This document shows, one piece after another, positions 18,564 to 27,312 of a DNA stretch of 59,600 nt. Both the position numbers and the translations under genes were made by a program. The stretch comes from an uncultured Erysipelotrichaceae bacterium (GTDB taxonomy: Bacteria; Bacillota_I; Bacilli_A; RF39; UBA660), in assembly GCA_902794075.1 (NCBI GenBank), contig CADBGE010000001.1, forward strand, positions 340,477 through 400,076, written 5' to 3'. Position 1 is the first letter of the stretch; the number at the start of each line of letters is the position of its first letter. The notes under the pieces are model-generated. The model had not been told where the DNA came from. It saw nothing but the letters and a program-made list of their open reading frames with translations, and did not search any database.

Positions 18564-19643
18564 TTACTTAACAACGACCTTTACAATCTGATGTCCTGTT
18601 TCGCCTACACCATTGCAGTTAGCAACCTTTACGCCACGATTTGCAAGATAGCCTGCGACAACATTTGCACGGCGCTCAGAAAGCTTCTGATTGAAATTCT
18701 TTGAGCCTGGATAACTTGCCTCACCTTGAACATCAACTACAACATCGGTAGGAATTGTGTTGAGTACGTCACGACCTGCTTGGTCAAGTTCAGCCTTACC
18801 ATAGTCAAAGGCGACAACATATACAGTCTGTGTACCAACTTCCTTAGTAACAACCTTCTCAACGATCTTCTCAACAACCTCAGGTTGACGAGCACGAAGA
18901 TCATTAATCTCAGCATTCAACTTATCAACATCATTCTGAGTATAACGATATGGACACTCAGTGAACTGATTACCAATCTTATAAGTTACACCAACCTTGA
19001 GACCATACCAAGAATTGCGACTGTCAAAGCGAGGATGTTCATAAGTACCGAAGCTGTAGCCACCAGTAAGGTTATAATTGAACTCAGGAATCAAGTTCAA
19101 TTGCCAACGCTCATCGAAATTGTAGTTAACCTCTGCCTTGAACTTTACACCGAAGTCGTTCTCATAATTCTTGCCAGGGAAACCATGAATCCACATAGGA
19201 CCAGTTGCCATAACGAACTCCCACTTACGATTAGGATTCCAACCTGCAAAAATATTACTCATATTGAACTTAACCAAACCGGTTACATTAATATAATTGA
19301 AGCGTTTTGCCTTCTGATATAGGTCAATACCAGCATCGTCTACGCCAACCCATTCATAGTTGAAATAACCGAACTTGCTGCCGTTGCGAATACCGAAGTC
19401 GCCTTCAAATGCAACACCAAACTTAGGTGTGATCCATTTACCAATCTCAGCACCAATCACTCCCTGGATTGTGTGACCCCAGTCCTCATATCCATTGCAT
19501 CCAGGATGAGTCAATGCAGTTGCACCACCCTCCAAACGGAAGTAAGTGTTGTCAATAAAACGACTACTCTCAAAAGTCTGAGCACTCATGCTCATTGCGA
19601 ACATTGCCACAAGGGCAATCATCAAACTAAAAATTTTCTTCAT
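18564..19643 (-). CDS. OmpA-family outer membrane protein of bacterial type
   Basis: 359 aa. Signal peptide MKKIFSLMIALVAMFAMSMSAQ (residues 1-22), then an N-terminal beta-barrel region of about 200 residues. A coiled linker follows (QNDVDKLNAEINDLRARQPE, VVEKIVEKVVTKE), then a C-terminal OmpA-like peptidoglycan-binding region with FNQKLSERRANVVAGYL. Base composition is clearly less AT-rich than the flanks and it has its own promoter and terminator, so it is a self-contained cassette probably taken from a Bacteroidota host. Expressed in the infected cell it could coat the outer membrane and block receptors, or stabilise the envelope. That role is inference. Confidence 0.88.
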   Translation of the reverse strand: MKKIFSLMIALVAMFAMSMSAQTFESSRFIDNTYFRLEGGATALTHPGCNGYEDWGHTIQGVIGAEIGKWITPKFGVAFEGDFGIRNGSKFGYFNYEWVGVDDAGIDLYQKAKRFNYINVTGLVKFNMSNIFAGWNPNRKWEFVMATGPMWIHGFPGKNYENDFGVKFKAEVNYNFDERWQLNLIPEFNYNLTGGYSFGTYEHPRFDSRNSWYGLKVGVTYKIGNQFTECPYRYTQNDVDKLNAEINDLRARQPEVVEKIVEKVVTKEVGTQTVYVVAFDYGKAELDQAGRDVLNTIPTDVVVDVQGEASYPGSKNFNQKLSERRANVVAGYLANRGVKVANCNGVGETGHQIVKVVVK

Positions 19644-19710
19644 AATCTTAAAAAATAAAATTAATTAAATGTTTAAAAGTTTTTTGTTAGTAATTTTGTT
19701 TATATTTTGT

Positions 19711-19746
19711 TTATATAATATAGTATAATTGCTTGAGAAAATTCAA
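19711..19746 (-). promoter_or_regulatory. Promoter of the OmpA-like gene
   Basis: On the minus strand TTTGAATTTTC is followed after about 20 bp by TATATTATATAAAC. This resembles the Bacteroidota sigma-ABfr pattern (TTTG, spacer of 19-21, TAnnTTTG). The same TTGAATTTTT box recurs upstream of five other genes in this window. Confidence 0.5.
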
Positions 19747-19767
19747 ACAATCATACTATTATTTTCA

Positions 19768-20493
19768 TTAATGTTTCACATCTGAACTTCCAAAGCCATC
19801 AGCGCCACGTTGTGAATCCTTCATAAGTTCCTCGTATTCATTATCATTAATCTCAACAGGATTCATATGAAGTACAGGCAATATTACCATTTGTGATAAC
19901 TTGTCACCACAATATACAATGTTATTTACTTCTGAATCCTTCGTATATGCAACACTTAAATGAACATAACCTGAATAATCCTCATCAACGACCTGCGCAC
20001 GAACATCAAATCCCGCATTTCCTTTGCCTGACTTATTTAAAAAGATTCCCGCAGTTCCGGGTTCAAGTGCTATCTTAATACCTGAGTTAATAAATAATGT
20101 TGAGTTCAGAGGCATTTTAATTCCAGGAATATTATTGTCATCAAACACAACATATTTCTGCATGAACATATACATTGGTGCCTTCACATAAATGTTTTCC
20201 TTTGCGATACGAGATTCCCAAAGAGGCTTATCATAAAAGGCAAGATATAGATGAAGAATGTTAAGACAATGTGTTTCATATACAGTTGAGATAACACATT
20301 CACGAATATCACGTAGTAGTGCAATCATATCTTCATCTGTTTTCTTATATGATTTCTTAAATCCCTCATATGCAATCTTTGCCTTCTCTTCATCAGTACA
20401 ATCAATCAAAGGAACATAAAAATCCATTCCTGCTGACTGATGTGTATTTGTTGGCTTTATGCCGAATCCATTATAAATTTTCAATTCTTTCAT
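19768..20493 (-). CDS. dut: dUTP diphosphatase
   Basis: 241 aa. Hydrolyses dUTP to dUMP, keeping uracil out of phage DNA and feeding dTMP synthesis. All five trimeric dUTPase motifs are visible: SAGMDFYVP, NKSGKGNAG, VVDEDYSGYV, GDKLSQMVILP and the C-terminal RGADGFGSSD that closes the active site. An insertion of about 80 residues between motifs 1 and 2 makes it longer than the usual 150 aa. It starts its own transcript: a TTGAATTTTTT box lies upstream at 20539-20548. It is followed by the OmpA-like cassette. Confidence 0.93.
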   Translation of the reverse strand: MKELKIYNGFGIKPTNTHQSAGMDFYVPLIDCTDEEKAKIAYEGFKKSYKKTDEDMIALLRDIRECVISTVYETHCLNILHLYLAFYDKPLWESRIAKENIYVKAPMYMFMQKYVVFDDNNIPGIKMPLNSTLFINSGIKIALEPGTAGIFLNKSGKGNAGFDVRAQVVDEDYSGYVHLSVAYTKDSEVNNIVYCGDKLSQMVILPVLHMNPVEINDNEYEELMKDSQRGADGFGSSDVKH

Positions 20494-20511
20494 AATCTTA
20501 AAAGTTTCGTT

Positions 20512-20548
20512 ACAATAAAAATATATTACTTTACAATAAAAAATTCAA
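20512..20548 (-). promoter_or_regulatory. Promoter upstream of dut
   Basis: TTGAATTTTTTATTG, then AATATATTTTTATTG about 20 bp later on the minus strand, in the same arrangement as the other five TTGAATTTTT elements. It lies in the 62-bp gap before the dUTPase start. Confidence 0.5.
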
Positions 20549-20555
20549 TACTTTC

Positions 20556-21563
20556 TTAAGTTTCTTCACGATATGGACTTGCCTTTGGATCATCCTCCAC
20601 ATTATAAGTAATGTCTTTATATGTCTCTGGATATATATATTTTAGCATATAAGTATTAAGTTGAGACATTTCATTAAATCCGGGATTGTTTGAACTATGT
20701 CCATCAAGAAGTGCAGTAAGATCTACCATTGCACGTCCATACATTGCTTTAAGAACTTGCTTATCATTCTTGAACCTCTCAAACAAACTTGCAATGCCTG
20801 ATATAGTACCAAGTCGAGTCTTAAGAACATCATCACGAATAATACTTCCACCAGCTGCACGATAATTGACCTCACATGAAGGCATAATTACAATTTTCTT
20901 AGCAAGACTTACCCACACTGGAATAGTTCTAACATCTTCAAAGATTCGTTCCGTTGAGTATTCAAACTTATCACAAAGTTCTTTCTTATAAATCTTTGTC
21001 CAAACATTGAACTTAATTGCATTATCCTTGAACAGCAATATTTCTGCAATATGAGGATCTTCAACAACCATTCGTTGATTTACACAAGAATTAACTTGTT
21101 GTCCATTTGGCTGATTAAATACCATACCAAATTCTACAATGTCAGCATTTTCCTTGATGATTTCTTTATATGCACGATATACAAAATCAATCTTCATATA
21201 ATAATCATCAGCATCAAGAAACATTAGATAATTTCCTGTTGCATGCTCAATACCGAATTTTCTTGCACCGCCACAGCCTAAGTTCTCATCTGGTTCAAAA
21301 ATCTTAACATTTATATTATTAGGATTAGGATGATTAGCTAAATAATTTTCAAGAAGTTGTCTACTGTCATCCGGAGACTTATCATCAATAATAATATATT
21401 CAATGTCAAAATAATCATCATGAACTTGCTGCATTACAGAATTTACAGCATTTAGAATAAATGTTCTTGCATTATAAAACGTAGTTATAATTGACACAAG
21501 ATCTTTATTATTGTTCATAATTTTACTTGTTGACTTATTTGTGTTTACTTTTTTCTTACTCAT
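20556..21563 (-). CDS. Family 2 glycosyltransferase
   Basis: 335 aa. The GT-A fold begins at about residue 22 with LVSIITTFYNARTFI, then YIIIDDKSPDDSRQLLENYL, GGARKFGIEHATGNYLMFLD and the metal-binding DADD. About 20 polar residues precede the domain. It transfers a sugar from a nucleotide sugar, possibly onto phage DNA, a virion protein or a host glycan. It overlaps the preceding gene by 4 bp (ATGA), so it is translationally coupled to the Peptidase_G2-like protein, a family associated with tail fibres. Glycosylation of a fibre is therefore plausible. Confidence 0.85.
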   Translation of the reverse strand: MSKKKVNTNKSTSKIMNNNKDLVSIITTFYNARTFILNAVNSVMQQVHDDYFDIEYIIIDDKSPDDSRQLLENYLANHPNPNNINVKIFEPDENLGCGGARKFGIEHATGNYLMFLDADDYYMKIDFVYRAYKEIIKENADIVEFGMVFNQPNGQQVNSCVNQRMVVEDPHIAEILLFKDNAIKFNVWTKIYKKELCDKFEYSTERIFEDVRTIPVWVSLAKKIVIMPSCEVNYRAAGGSIIRDDVLKTRLGTISGIASLFERFKNDKQVLKAMYGRAMVDLTALLDGHSSNNPGFNEMSQLNTYMLKYIYPETYKDITYNVEDDPKASPYREET

Positions 21564-22159
21564 TTCACCAAGATCATTATAGTTGTGTCTGAAATTCTTT
21601 TGATGACATAAAATGAATTATATTCATTTTCCATAGCAGGAATTGCTGTACCAGCTTCATCAGTAATATCTGAAAACTTAGGTTTACAAAAATCGCCTGG
21701 CTTACATAATCCATTGTCCTTAACAATAGCTTTACCAATTAGTACTACAGATACCCATTCAGAACGGTCAGATCTTTTTACATATTTAAGTTCTTTATTA
21801 AATTCCTTGTTCTCAACAGGAATATATTGTTCATAAGGAAATGTATGAATATATGAAAATTCCTCAAGCTGATCATAATCTTTTCTGCCTACAGCAAGAC
21901 GTTCTTTCATCATGTATATGTCTCCATAATCATTTGACATATACTTATTATACCACGTTTCTGGATTGTCTGATTGTGATAAATAATTTATCGAACTTAC
22001 ACCAAATATAGATTTGTTCTCATCATTAGCCAAATTAATTTTTTCATGGTCAATTTTATTGAACTGTACAAATCTACCGAATTTGTTTTCATCTCCTGGA
22101 TATATGGTCCACTCATACATCTCAGAATATCCAAACTTGTTAACTAACTTATTATCCAT
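21560..22159 (-). CDS. Stand-alone Peptidase_G2 (IMC autoprotease)-like domain
   Basis: 199 aa. The order of blocks matches the Peptidase_G2 domain found at the end of long phage tail-fibre and tailspike proteins: YSEMYEW, GDENKFGRFVQF, IFGVSSINYL, WYNKYMSNDYGDIYM, YVKRSDRSEWVSVVLIGKA, then DNGLCKPGDFC and a final FYVIKRISDTTIMILV. Such domains fold as trimeric intramolecular chaperones that cut themselves off. Here it is a separate gene, overlapping the upstream 159-aa gene by 8 bp and the downstream glycosyltransferase gene by 4 bp. It may act in trans or decorate a fibre. Confidence 0.72.
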   Translation of the reverse strand: MDNKLVNKFGYSEMYEWTIYPGDENKFGRFVQFNKIDHEKINLANDENKSIFGVSSINYLSQSDNPETWYNKYMSNDYGDIYMMKERLAVGRKDYDQLEEFSYIHTFPYEQYIPVENKEFNKELKYVKRSDRSEWVSVVLIGKAIVKDNGLCKPGDFCKPKFSDITDEAGTAIPAMENEYNSFYVIKRISDTTIMILVK

Positions 22160-22631
22160 TCTTCTTCTTGTTTAGATAAAAGTCCCAATCATTTTCAAAC
22201 TCTCTTTTCTCTGCATTCTTAAGCTCATCTCGAGTCATCACAAAGTCAAGATCCATAGTATCGACATATGCATCCATCATTTTCTTAAATGTAAAATTGT
22301 CAAATGAAGATGACACATTATAAAATACCATACAAGGATTTATTAATGCATTGATTCGCGCAGTCTCCATGGCAATCTTCTTATCATTTTTAATGTCCAT
22401 AGGATGCTGCTTACTAACTCCAACAGTTACATAATTAACGGTCTTATTACTATCTTTATTCTGTGCTTCAAACATAAGACCAACAAAAGTCACAATCTGC
22501 GCCTTTCCCCACTTTGTATATTGTCTTCCGTCAATCACAACATTTTTACAAATTACATTATCACGGTAAATAGATGAATACACAAATGAGTTAATTTCAT
22601 TCTTGTTTAAAAAATCTAGATTATTGTTCAT
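22152..22631 (-). CDS. Hypothetical protein upstream of the Peptidase_G2-like gene
   Basis: 159 aa. Alpha/beta, with a hydrophobic strand in the first half (YTKWGKAQIVTFVGLMFEAQ) and a charged C-terminal helix ending KKKNG. No family recognised. It overlaps the next gene by 8 bp and is probably the first gene of a three-gene operon with the Peptidase_G2-like and glycosyltransferase genes, hence possibly a fibre-related or chaperone protein. Confidence 0.6.
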   Translation of the reverse strand: MNNNLDFLNKNEINSFVYSSIYRDNVICKNVVIDGRQYTKWGKAQIVTFVGLMFEAQNKDSNKTVNYVTVGVSKQHPMDIKNDKKIAMETARINALINPCMVFYNVSSSFDNFTFKKMMDAYVDTMDLDFVMTRDELKNAEKREFENDWDFYLNKKKNG

Positions 22632-22743
22632 TTATCTCAAGTTTTAAAAAGTTAAAATAAAAAATTGAGTTATCGTTTATATAATTATAATATTAATATA
22701 AAAACACAAAGTTAAAAAATTAAAAAATTTGTAAAAAAAATTT

Positions 22744-22774
22744 AAAAAGGATAAGTCTTTTTATGAACTTATCC
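22744..22774 (-). terminator. Terminator after the small membrane protein gene
   Basis: Stem GGATAAGT (22749-22756) with ACTTATCC (22767-22774), 10-nt loop, followed by TTTTT on the minus strand. Ends the 23109/22810 transcript before the 22631 operon. Confidence 0.75.
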
Positions 22775-22809
22775 TATATATCGTGCGAATAGGCATATTT
22801 ATTTCAAAA

Positions 22810-23079
22810 TTAACCAATTCCAATACAAGCAGCAAGACCGCCACCAACAACTGCACCAATAAGACCAGCAATAATATTGACCTTACGATTTGACCAATCA
22901 TTCATACCGAACTCAAAACCAAGATCTGTAGCAATACCTGATGATACACCAGCAAAACCTGCGGCAGCCATTGAACCATTCTCAAGACCCAATGAATCAC
23001 GACCAATCAAATATGTAAGAACACCAATAAAAAATGATACTGCTGCAATTAGCAAGAAATTAAAAAATCCTTCTCTCAT
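22810..23079 (-). CDS. Small membrane protein, possible holin
   Basis: 89 aa with two transmembrane segments: residues about 5-25 (FFNFLLIAAVSFFIGVLTYL) and 68-89 (VNIIAGLIGAVVGGGLAACI). A glycine/alanine-rich middle and an acidic loop lie between them. Size and topology fit a class II holin, but no lysis gene is adjacent (the endolysin is at 46321), so this is a guess. A hairpin terminator follows the stop. Confidence 0.6.
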   Translation of the reverse strand: MREGFFNFLLIAAVSFFIGVLTYLIGRDSLGLENGSMAAAGFAGVSSGIATDLGFEFGMNDWSNRKVNIIAGLIGAVVGGGLAACIGIG

Positions 23080-23108
23080 TTTATTTTCTTAATATTTTTT
23101 TATAATGT

Positions 23109-23306
23109 TTAAATGTTTTCTATTTCACTGCGATTCATCTCCTTAACATGAAACTTAAGGGATGGTGTGTCATTATTCATTTCATCAGCAACTGATTTAG
23201 CATCATCAGACGTATAAAAATAATTAATGAATATATCATTTCTATCGTATACTGCCCATACTTTATCAGCTGCCTTCTCATTAACATGTTGCGTAAATGT
23301 TTTCAT
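23109..23306 (-). CDS. Tagged small protein
   Basis: 65 aa. Tag MKTFTQHVNE|K, then a compact domain (VWAVYDRNDIFINYFYTSDD, AKSVADEMNN) of alpha/beta type with the look of a small strand-helix-strand fold. After cleavage at Glu10 about 55 residues would remain. It stands alone between two AT-rich gaps; function unknown. Confidence 0.6.
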   Translation of the reverse strand: MKTFTQHVNEKAADKVWAVYDRNDIFINYFYTSDDAKSVADEMNNDTPSLKFHVKEMNRSEIENI

Positions 23307-23359
23307 TATTCTATATATATTAATATATTATCTTTATACATAAAATTTTAATAAAAATT

Positions 23360-23782
23360 TTAAATATTATGTATGTCTATATTTAAAGGATTATTGTTTT
23401 CATCATAAGAATAAATTTGACAATGTGGAGTTATTTCATCAACCTTTTTGTCATTCTTCTTTACATCAATAATCATATTAATAATTGTAGCATTATATCT
23501 ACCAGTACCTGACTTTTGTGCATGAATATCAAAAGATAGACCATTTTCTTTTTTAATGACATGCCAATGAATATTTTCTGATGTTCCAAATTCTAATTCA
23601 TTATACTTAATGTCATACTTATATATTTTATCATTATATTTAAATTCAACATGTATGATATCGTTCTTAGATGTTATTGATTGTTTGTCTACAGGAGGAC
23701 GAACATCAGCAATATCTCTGCACATGTTTGGATCTATCTGTGAATGCAATAATTCGTTTATGTACTGTTTTAATGATTTCAT
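23360..23782 (-). CDS. Tagged protein, unknown function
   Basis: 140 aa. Tag MKSLKQYINE|LLHSQ; position 11 is Leu, not the usual Lys. The body is beta-rich (IIHVEFKYNDKIYKYDIKYN, then GRYNATIINMIIDVKKNDKK), suggesting a small beta-sandwich. It overlaps the preceding 337-aa gene by 4 bp (ATGA), so the two are coupled. No family recognised. Confidence 0.6.
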   Translation of the reverse strand: MKSLKQYINELLHSQIDPNMCRDIADVRPPVDKQSITSKNDIIHVEFKYNDKIYKYDIKYNELEFGTSENIHWHVIKKENGLSFDIHAQKSGTGRYNATIINMIIDVKKNDKKVDEITPHCQIYSYDENNNPLNIDIHNI

Positions 23783-24792
23783 AAGCTTAATACATCGTCT
23801 TCATCTCTTGACTTATCGTCTTCTACATCTTCATCATTATCTTTTGATGAATCATCTTTCTTATCTTCTTCTTTCTTTTCATCTTTATCTTTATTAGTGT
23901 CCTTTTCACCAAGACTATATACGCATTCATCTTTTGTCTTTTCAGCACCAAGAAGGTCAAGAATGTTCTCAATAAGTTTCTTTACCTCCTCAGGAAGTTT
24001 GAACATTGACTTTTCATCAAAGTCACCAACCCATACACCATCCTTGTCATTGCCGTAAATATTTATAAGAGATCTTGTTACTTCAGCAGTCTTTTTATGT
24101 GGACGACGTTTTGTGTATCTCCAACGAAGAGCAATACTTTCTTTACCATCTTTATCCTTTACACCAGCAAAATAGTATTCACGAGGAAGTTCCATTTGTT
24201 GTGAAACAATCTGCATGAACTGTTTTGCTGCCTTAACCTTATCCTTTTCATCAATGAGTTTACTGAGTTCTTTCTTAGTTATATCCTCAAGTTCTTCATC
24301 ATCTTCATCCTCGGTGATTGTTGTTATTTCTGCTTCCTCAATGTTATAGTCAAGCATTTCCTTAACAGGTGCTTCAGCCTGAGGTGATTCTAATCCAGGT
24401 TCAGCAACCTTTATGTCCTTTGGTGAGAAATACACAACATAGAAATCACCAACCTTAATTATCTTAATTTTATCAAGACCTTGAGAAGTAATATATTGTG
24501 CTAAAGGAATTGTTGTTCTATCAAGTGGTGTGTTAAGATATTTTCTAATCTCATCTTCAGAAGTGAACTTACTGCTATTCATCTTAATTGAAAAACCATC
24601 TTCAGCAAGTGAAGCAGCAATACTCATTCTGCATGCATATAAATTCTTTACATTTGTTAATATATTTTGTACAGGTGTATAATGATTAGTTACACCAGTT
24701 GTTGAAAGTGCGTTTCCTGGATTTACGTCTGATGTAACACAATTCTCACTTATGTTGTTTAATGATTTATTAAATTCGCTAAATCTTTTCAT
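23779..24792 (-). CDS. Acidic protein with tag-like N-terminus, possible head core protein
   Basis: 337 aa. It begins MKRFSEFNKSLNNISE|N, a longer variant of the tag ending in I-S-E. The middle holds an acidic stretch (ITEDEDDEELEDITKKE) and a basic, Trp-containing segment (IALRWRYTKRRPHKKTAEV). The last 50 residues are almost only Lys, Asp and Glu. High acidity and a cleavage-like site recall prohead core (scaffold) proteins of T4-like phages, but sequence identity to them is not evident. Codon use is somewhat less AT-biased than in the neighbours. Translationally coupled to the tagged 140-aa gene. Confidence 0.5.
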   Translation of the reverse strand: MKRFSEFNKSLNNISENCVTSDVNPGNALSTTGVTNHYTPVQNILTNVKNLYACRMSIAASLAEDGFSIKMNSSKFTSEDEIRKYLNTPLDRTTIPLAQYITSQGLDKIKIIKVGDFYVVYFSPKDIKVAEPGLESPQAEAPVKEMLDYNIEEAEITTITEDEDDEELEDITKKELSKLIDEKDKVKAAKQFMQIVSQQMELPREYYFAGVKDKDGKESIALRWRYTKRRPHKKTAEVTRSLINIYGNDKDGVWVGDFDEKSMFKLPEEVKKLIENILDLLGAEKTKDECVYSLGEKDTNKDKDEKKEEDKKDDSSKDNDEDVEDDKSRDEDDVLSL

Positions 24793-24828
24793 ATTTATTT
24801 AAAAAAATATATAATTAAAAATATAATT

Positions 24829-25620
24829 TCATTTATACATACTTACGAATTTTTCGTATTCTGTTTTGCACAGTGATAAAATTCTATCATCATTAAGTTC
24901 TTTAATTCTATTTTTCCAATAATTATACAATGCAAATACTCTATGAGCAGCCATTGGGTTTAACTTATTCATATGAATTGGTAATGTATCAATTGAAAAT
25001 TGTTCAGCAATTCTATAGTCGGGAATATTTATATATATGTCATGTGCTAATACATCACATATGAACATGTCTTCATATTTGACATCATTCCATTCATCTT
25101 TATATTTATTATATAAATACCCGTTCTTATCAGTTAGTTTTTTCATTGTAGAAATTTTGCGAAGTGACAAACCACCATTCCCAACTATTGGGCGGGAACA
25201 ATTGTTAAATCCTGGCCAATTAGATCCTGAACTATATATTGGTGCACCAATATAATCATATCCCATTTCACAGAACTTCTTTATTTCATTTCTAAAAATC
25301 CAACAATCAGTCTGATATATCATCATATATTCATACTGACTAAATGAATTATAGAAATAATTATAGAAATCATATTCAAGGCATAATGAAGAATAACTTT
25401 GTTGCGATTCAAAATATTTATTATCGAATTTTTTAAACATTACATAATTATTGCTAAATAATTTTGAATATTCTTCATAATTTATATTGTTTGGGCCAAT
25501 GAGATATATGTCAATATCCAAAACTATTTTATCTAATTGTTTTAAACTTAATTGTTCCAGTTCATCAGGAACATTATGATAAACTGGAACAACAATTATG
25601 CATTTATTATCGGGCTTCAT
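24829..25620 (-). CDS. DUF5672-type putative glycosyltransferase
   Basis: 263 aa. It starts like a GT-A enzyme (CIIVVPVYHN), with MMIYQTDCWIFRNEIKKFCE, then YDYIGAPIY, VGNGGLSLRKISTM, YEDMFICD and AEQFSID, the ordered motifs of DUF5672 proteins. The TD in QTDCW is the likely metal/sugar-nucleotide site. A role in modifying a glycan or virion protein is inferred. It has no tag. A non-coding gap of 155 bp separates it from the tagged cluster at 25776. Confidence 0.75.
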   Translation of the reverse strand: MKPDNKCIIVVPVYHNVPDELEQLSLKQLDKIVLDIDIYLIGPNNINYEEYSKLFSNNYVMFKKFDNKYFESQQSYSSLCLEYDFYNYFYNSFSQYEYMMIYQTDCWIFRNEIKKFCEMGYDYIGAPIYSSGSNWPGFNNCSRPIVGNGGLSLRKISTMKKLTDKNGYLYNKYKDEWNDVKYEDMFICDVLAHDIYINIPDYRIAEQFSIDTLPIHMNKLNPMAAHRVFALYNYWKNRIKELNDDRILSLCKTEYEKFVSMYK

Positions 25621-25775
25621 TCTAAAATATCCGTATTATATTTAATATAATATAAACATTTTGACTGGTACTTTTTAATTTTTTCGTCAAGATTTTTTAG
25701 TTTTAGGTAACACTTCATTGAAACATCCATCATATGAAAAAGACAAAAATATATTTATATTCATCAAGGTTTTCA

Positions 25776-26645
25776 TTAATATCGCCACCAAGATGGTATA
25801 TCTTTTAATTTTTTACATTCTTTAAACATTTCTGTTGTATCTACAATACTATTAATTTTCCATCCTTCAATATTACCAATATGTTCAATGTTTCTGCATC
25901 CTTTGAACATTTTATTAAAACTATATATATTAGTATAATTAATTTTACTAATGTCACCAACATCTATTAGCCTAGTACAATTTTCATAAAGACAACTTAA
26001 TGATTGATGTTTATTTATACTCCAACCTGTTATATCTGCACTTTTTATTTTTCTACAGCCACTAAACATTGAATTAATATTATCTACATCATTTACTGTC
26101 CAATTTTTTACAAAAGAAACATCTAATAATGATTTACAGTCATAAAACATATGACTAAAATTTTTACATTTTTTAACATCCCAATTTGATAAATCAATTT
26201 TTTTTAAAAAACTACATTGCGAAAACGTCCATGACATATCTTTAACATTTGAAACATTTAATTCCTCTATTCCAATGATTTCTTCAACACTACCAAGACC
26301 TTCAAACATTGCAGACATATTTGTTGCTGAAGAAGTATTCCAATCAGAAATTATAAGTTTTCTCATTCTTACATATGATGCATTATCGATACTTGCAAAT
26401 ATGGCACTGAAATCATCTATTTTGGACACATCTATATCTGAAACGTCCAATATATAATTTTTCATATAAATTTCATTATCATAACTACATAACTTACTTA
26501 ATATTTTTATTAGTTCTTCCCGTGTTTGTGGATGATATTTATATGATACACCAACTATATTTGAGTTTTTGCTGATTATTAGTTTTTCATTCACTTGCGA
26601 TGGAAATATTAGTTTTTCATCAACATATTTGGATAGTGATTTCAT
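25776..26645 (-). CDS. Tagged BspA-like/DUF285 repeat protein
   Basis: 289 aa. Two cleavage-like sites: MKSLSKYVDE|K and PSQVNE|K (Glu20), then KLIISKNS. The body has about eight DUF285-type repeats with the pattern MF-x-x-C-x-x-L/I and a W after each D/N (for example LSNWDVKKCKNFSHMFYDCK). It ends in a Trp-rich cap (IPSWWRY), as several paralogues end in a W-Y pair. It is one of the two longest members, so the repeat number varies between copies. First gene of the large minus-strand cluster's left end. Confidence 0.75.
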   Translation of the reverse strand: MKSLSKYVDEKLIFPSQVNEKLIISKNSNIVGVSYKYHPQTREELIKILSKLCSYDNEIYMKNYILDVSDIDVSKIDDFSAIFASIDNASYVRMRKLIISDWNTSSATNMSAMFEGLGSVEEIIGIEELNVSNVKDMSWTFSQCSFLKKIDLSNWDVKKCKNFSHMFYDCKSLLDVSFVKNWTVNDVDNINSMFSGCRKIKSADITGWSINKHQSLSCLYENCTRLIDVGDISKINYTNIYSFNKMFKGCRNIEHIGNIEGWKINSIVDTTEMFKECKKLKDIPSWWRY

Positions 26646-26664
26646 TATGTTTCAATAAATATAT

Positions 26665-27309
26665 TTAGAATGTTCTCCAAAATTTAAATATCTGATTCAT
26701 TGTTGCTTTACTAAAATGTCCTTCTGTATAAAATGCAGTTGAAAATAATCTAGGAGGAATTATCCATGCCTGAGACCTAAGTATTGGAACATACATCTTT
26801 ATGCCGAATGCCAACTTATCGGATCTTGAGCATATCTTTTTTATAGCTTTATATGATATATGTGTATTTGGTTTTCCATCATGTTCGTTAAAGTTCTTTT
26901 CCCAGTATGGCATGAATGCTACATAACAAAGTTCAAGAATACGTGCTCTCGTGTATGGTGGAAAATAGTGAAGATTGAAACCAACCTCACGAATAGTATT
27001 GTCTTTTGTACGAGTAATTCCACAGAACAATGTCAAAGGTGTCTTATCATAATATTCAAGTTCCTCCTTAAATTTTGGCTCACTATAATAAAACATACAC
27101 AATTGTCCAGGCAATAAATACTTAGTTGTTTTCTTACTGTTTTTTAATAACTGCTGATATGCAAGACGTGAACGTGTGTTGACAGGACGATGAGCAATAG
27201 GGTGATTTTCTATTGCCTCACGTATGTCAAAATTCTCAATCTCATCAGCCGTATATATATGAGATGTAAGTAACTTTAAGTTCTGTAATGTTCCTAATGT
27301 ACTTGGCAT
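26665..27309 (-). CDS. T4-like virion protein (DNA-end protector or head-completion type?)
   Basis: 214 aa. The core reads LLPGQLCMFYYSEPKFKEEL, EYYDKTPLTLFCG and GFNLHYFPPYTRARIL. I associate this signature (PGQL..F.Y..K...L.YYD..PL...G.N.HY.PP..R) with a conserved T4-like virion assembly protein, but cannot name it with certainty. It carries no tag and interrupts the cluster of tagged genes. Together with the gp4-like gene at 35775 it places the tagged cluster in a head-assembly neighbourhood. Strand and tight spacing (3 bp to the next gene) indicate one operon. Confidence 0.6.
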   Translation of the reverse strand: MPSTLGTLQNLKLLTSHIYTADEIENFDIREAIENHPIAHRPVNTRSRLAYQQLLKNSKKTTKYLLPGQLCMFYYSEPKFKEELEYYDKTPLTLFCGITRTKDNTIREVGFNLHYFPPYTRARILELCYVAFMPYWEKNFNEHDGKPNTHISYKAIKKICSRSDKLAFGIKMYVPILRSQAWIIPPRLFSTAFYTEGHFSKATMNQIFKFWRTF

Positions 27310-27312
27310 AAT

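Noticed and set aside
25776..26645. Surface lipoprotein role for the BspA-like proteins
   Set aside because: No lipobox or signal peptide; all copies start with the tag instead.
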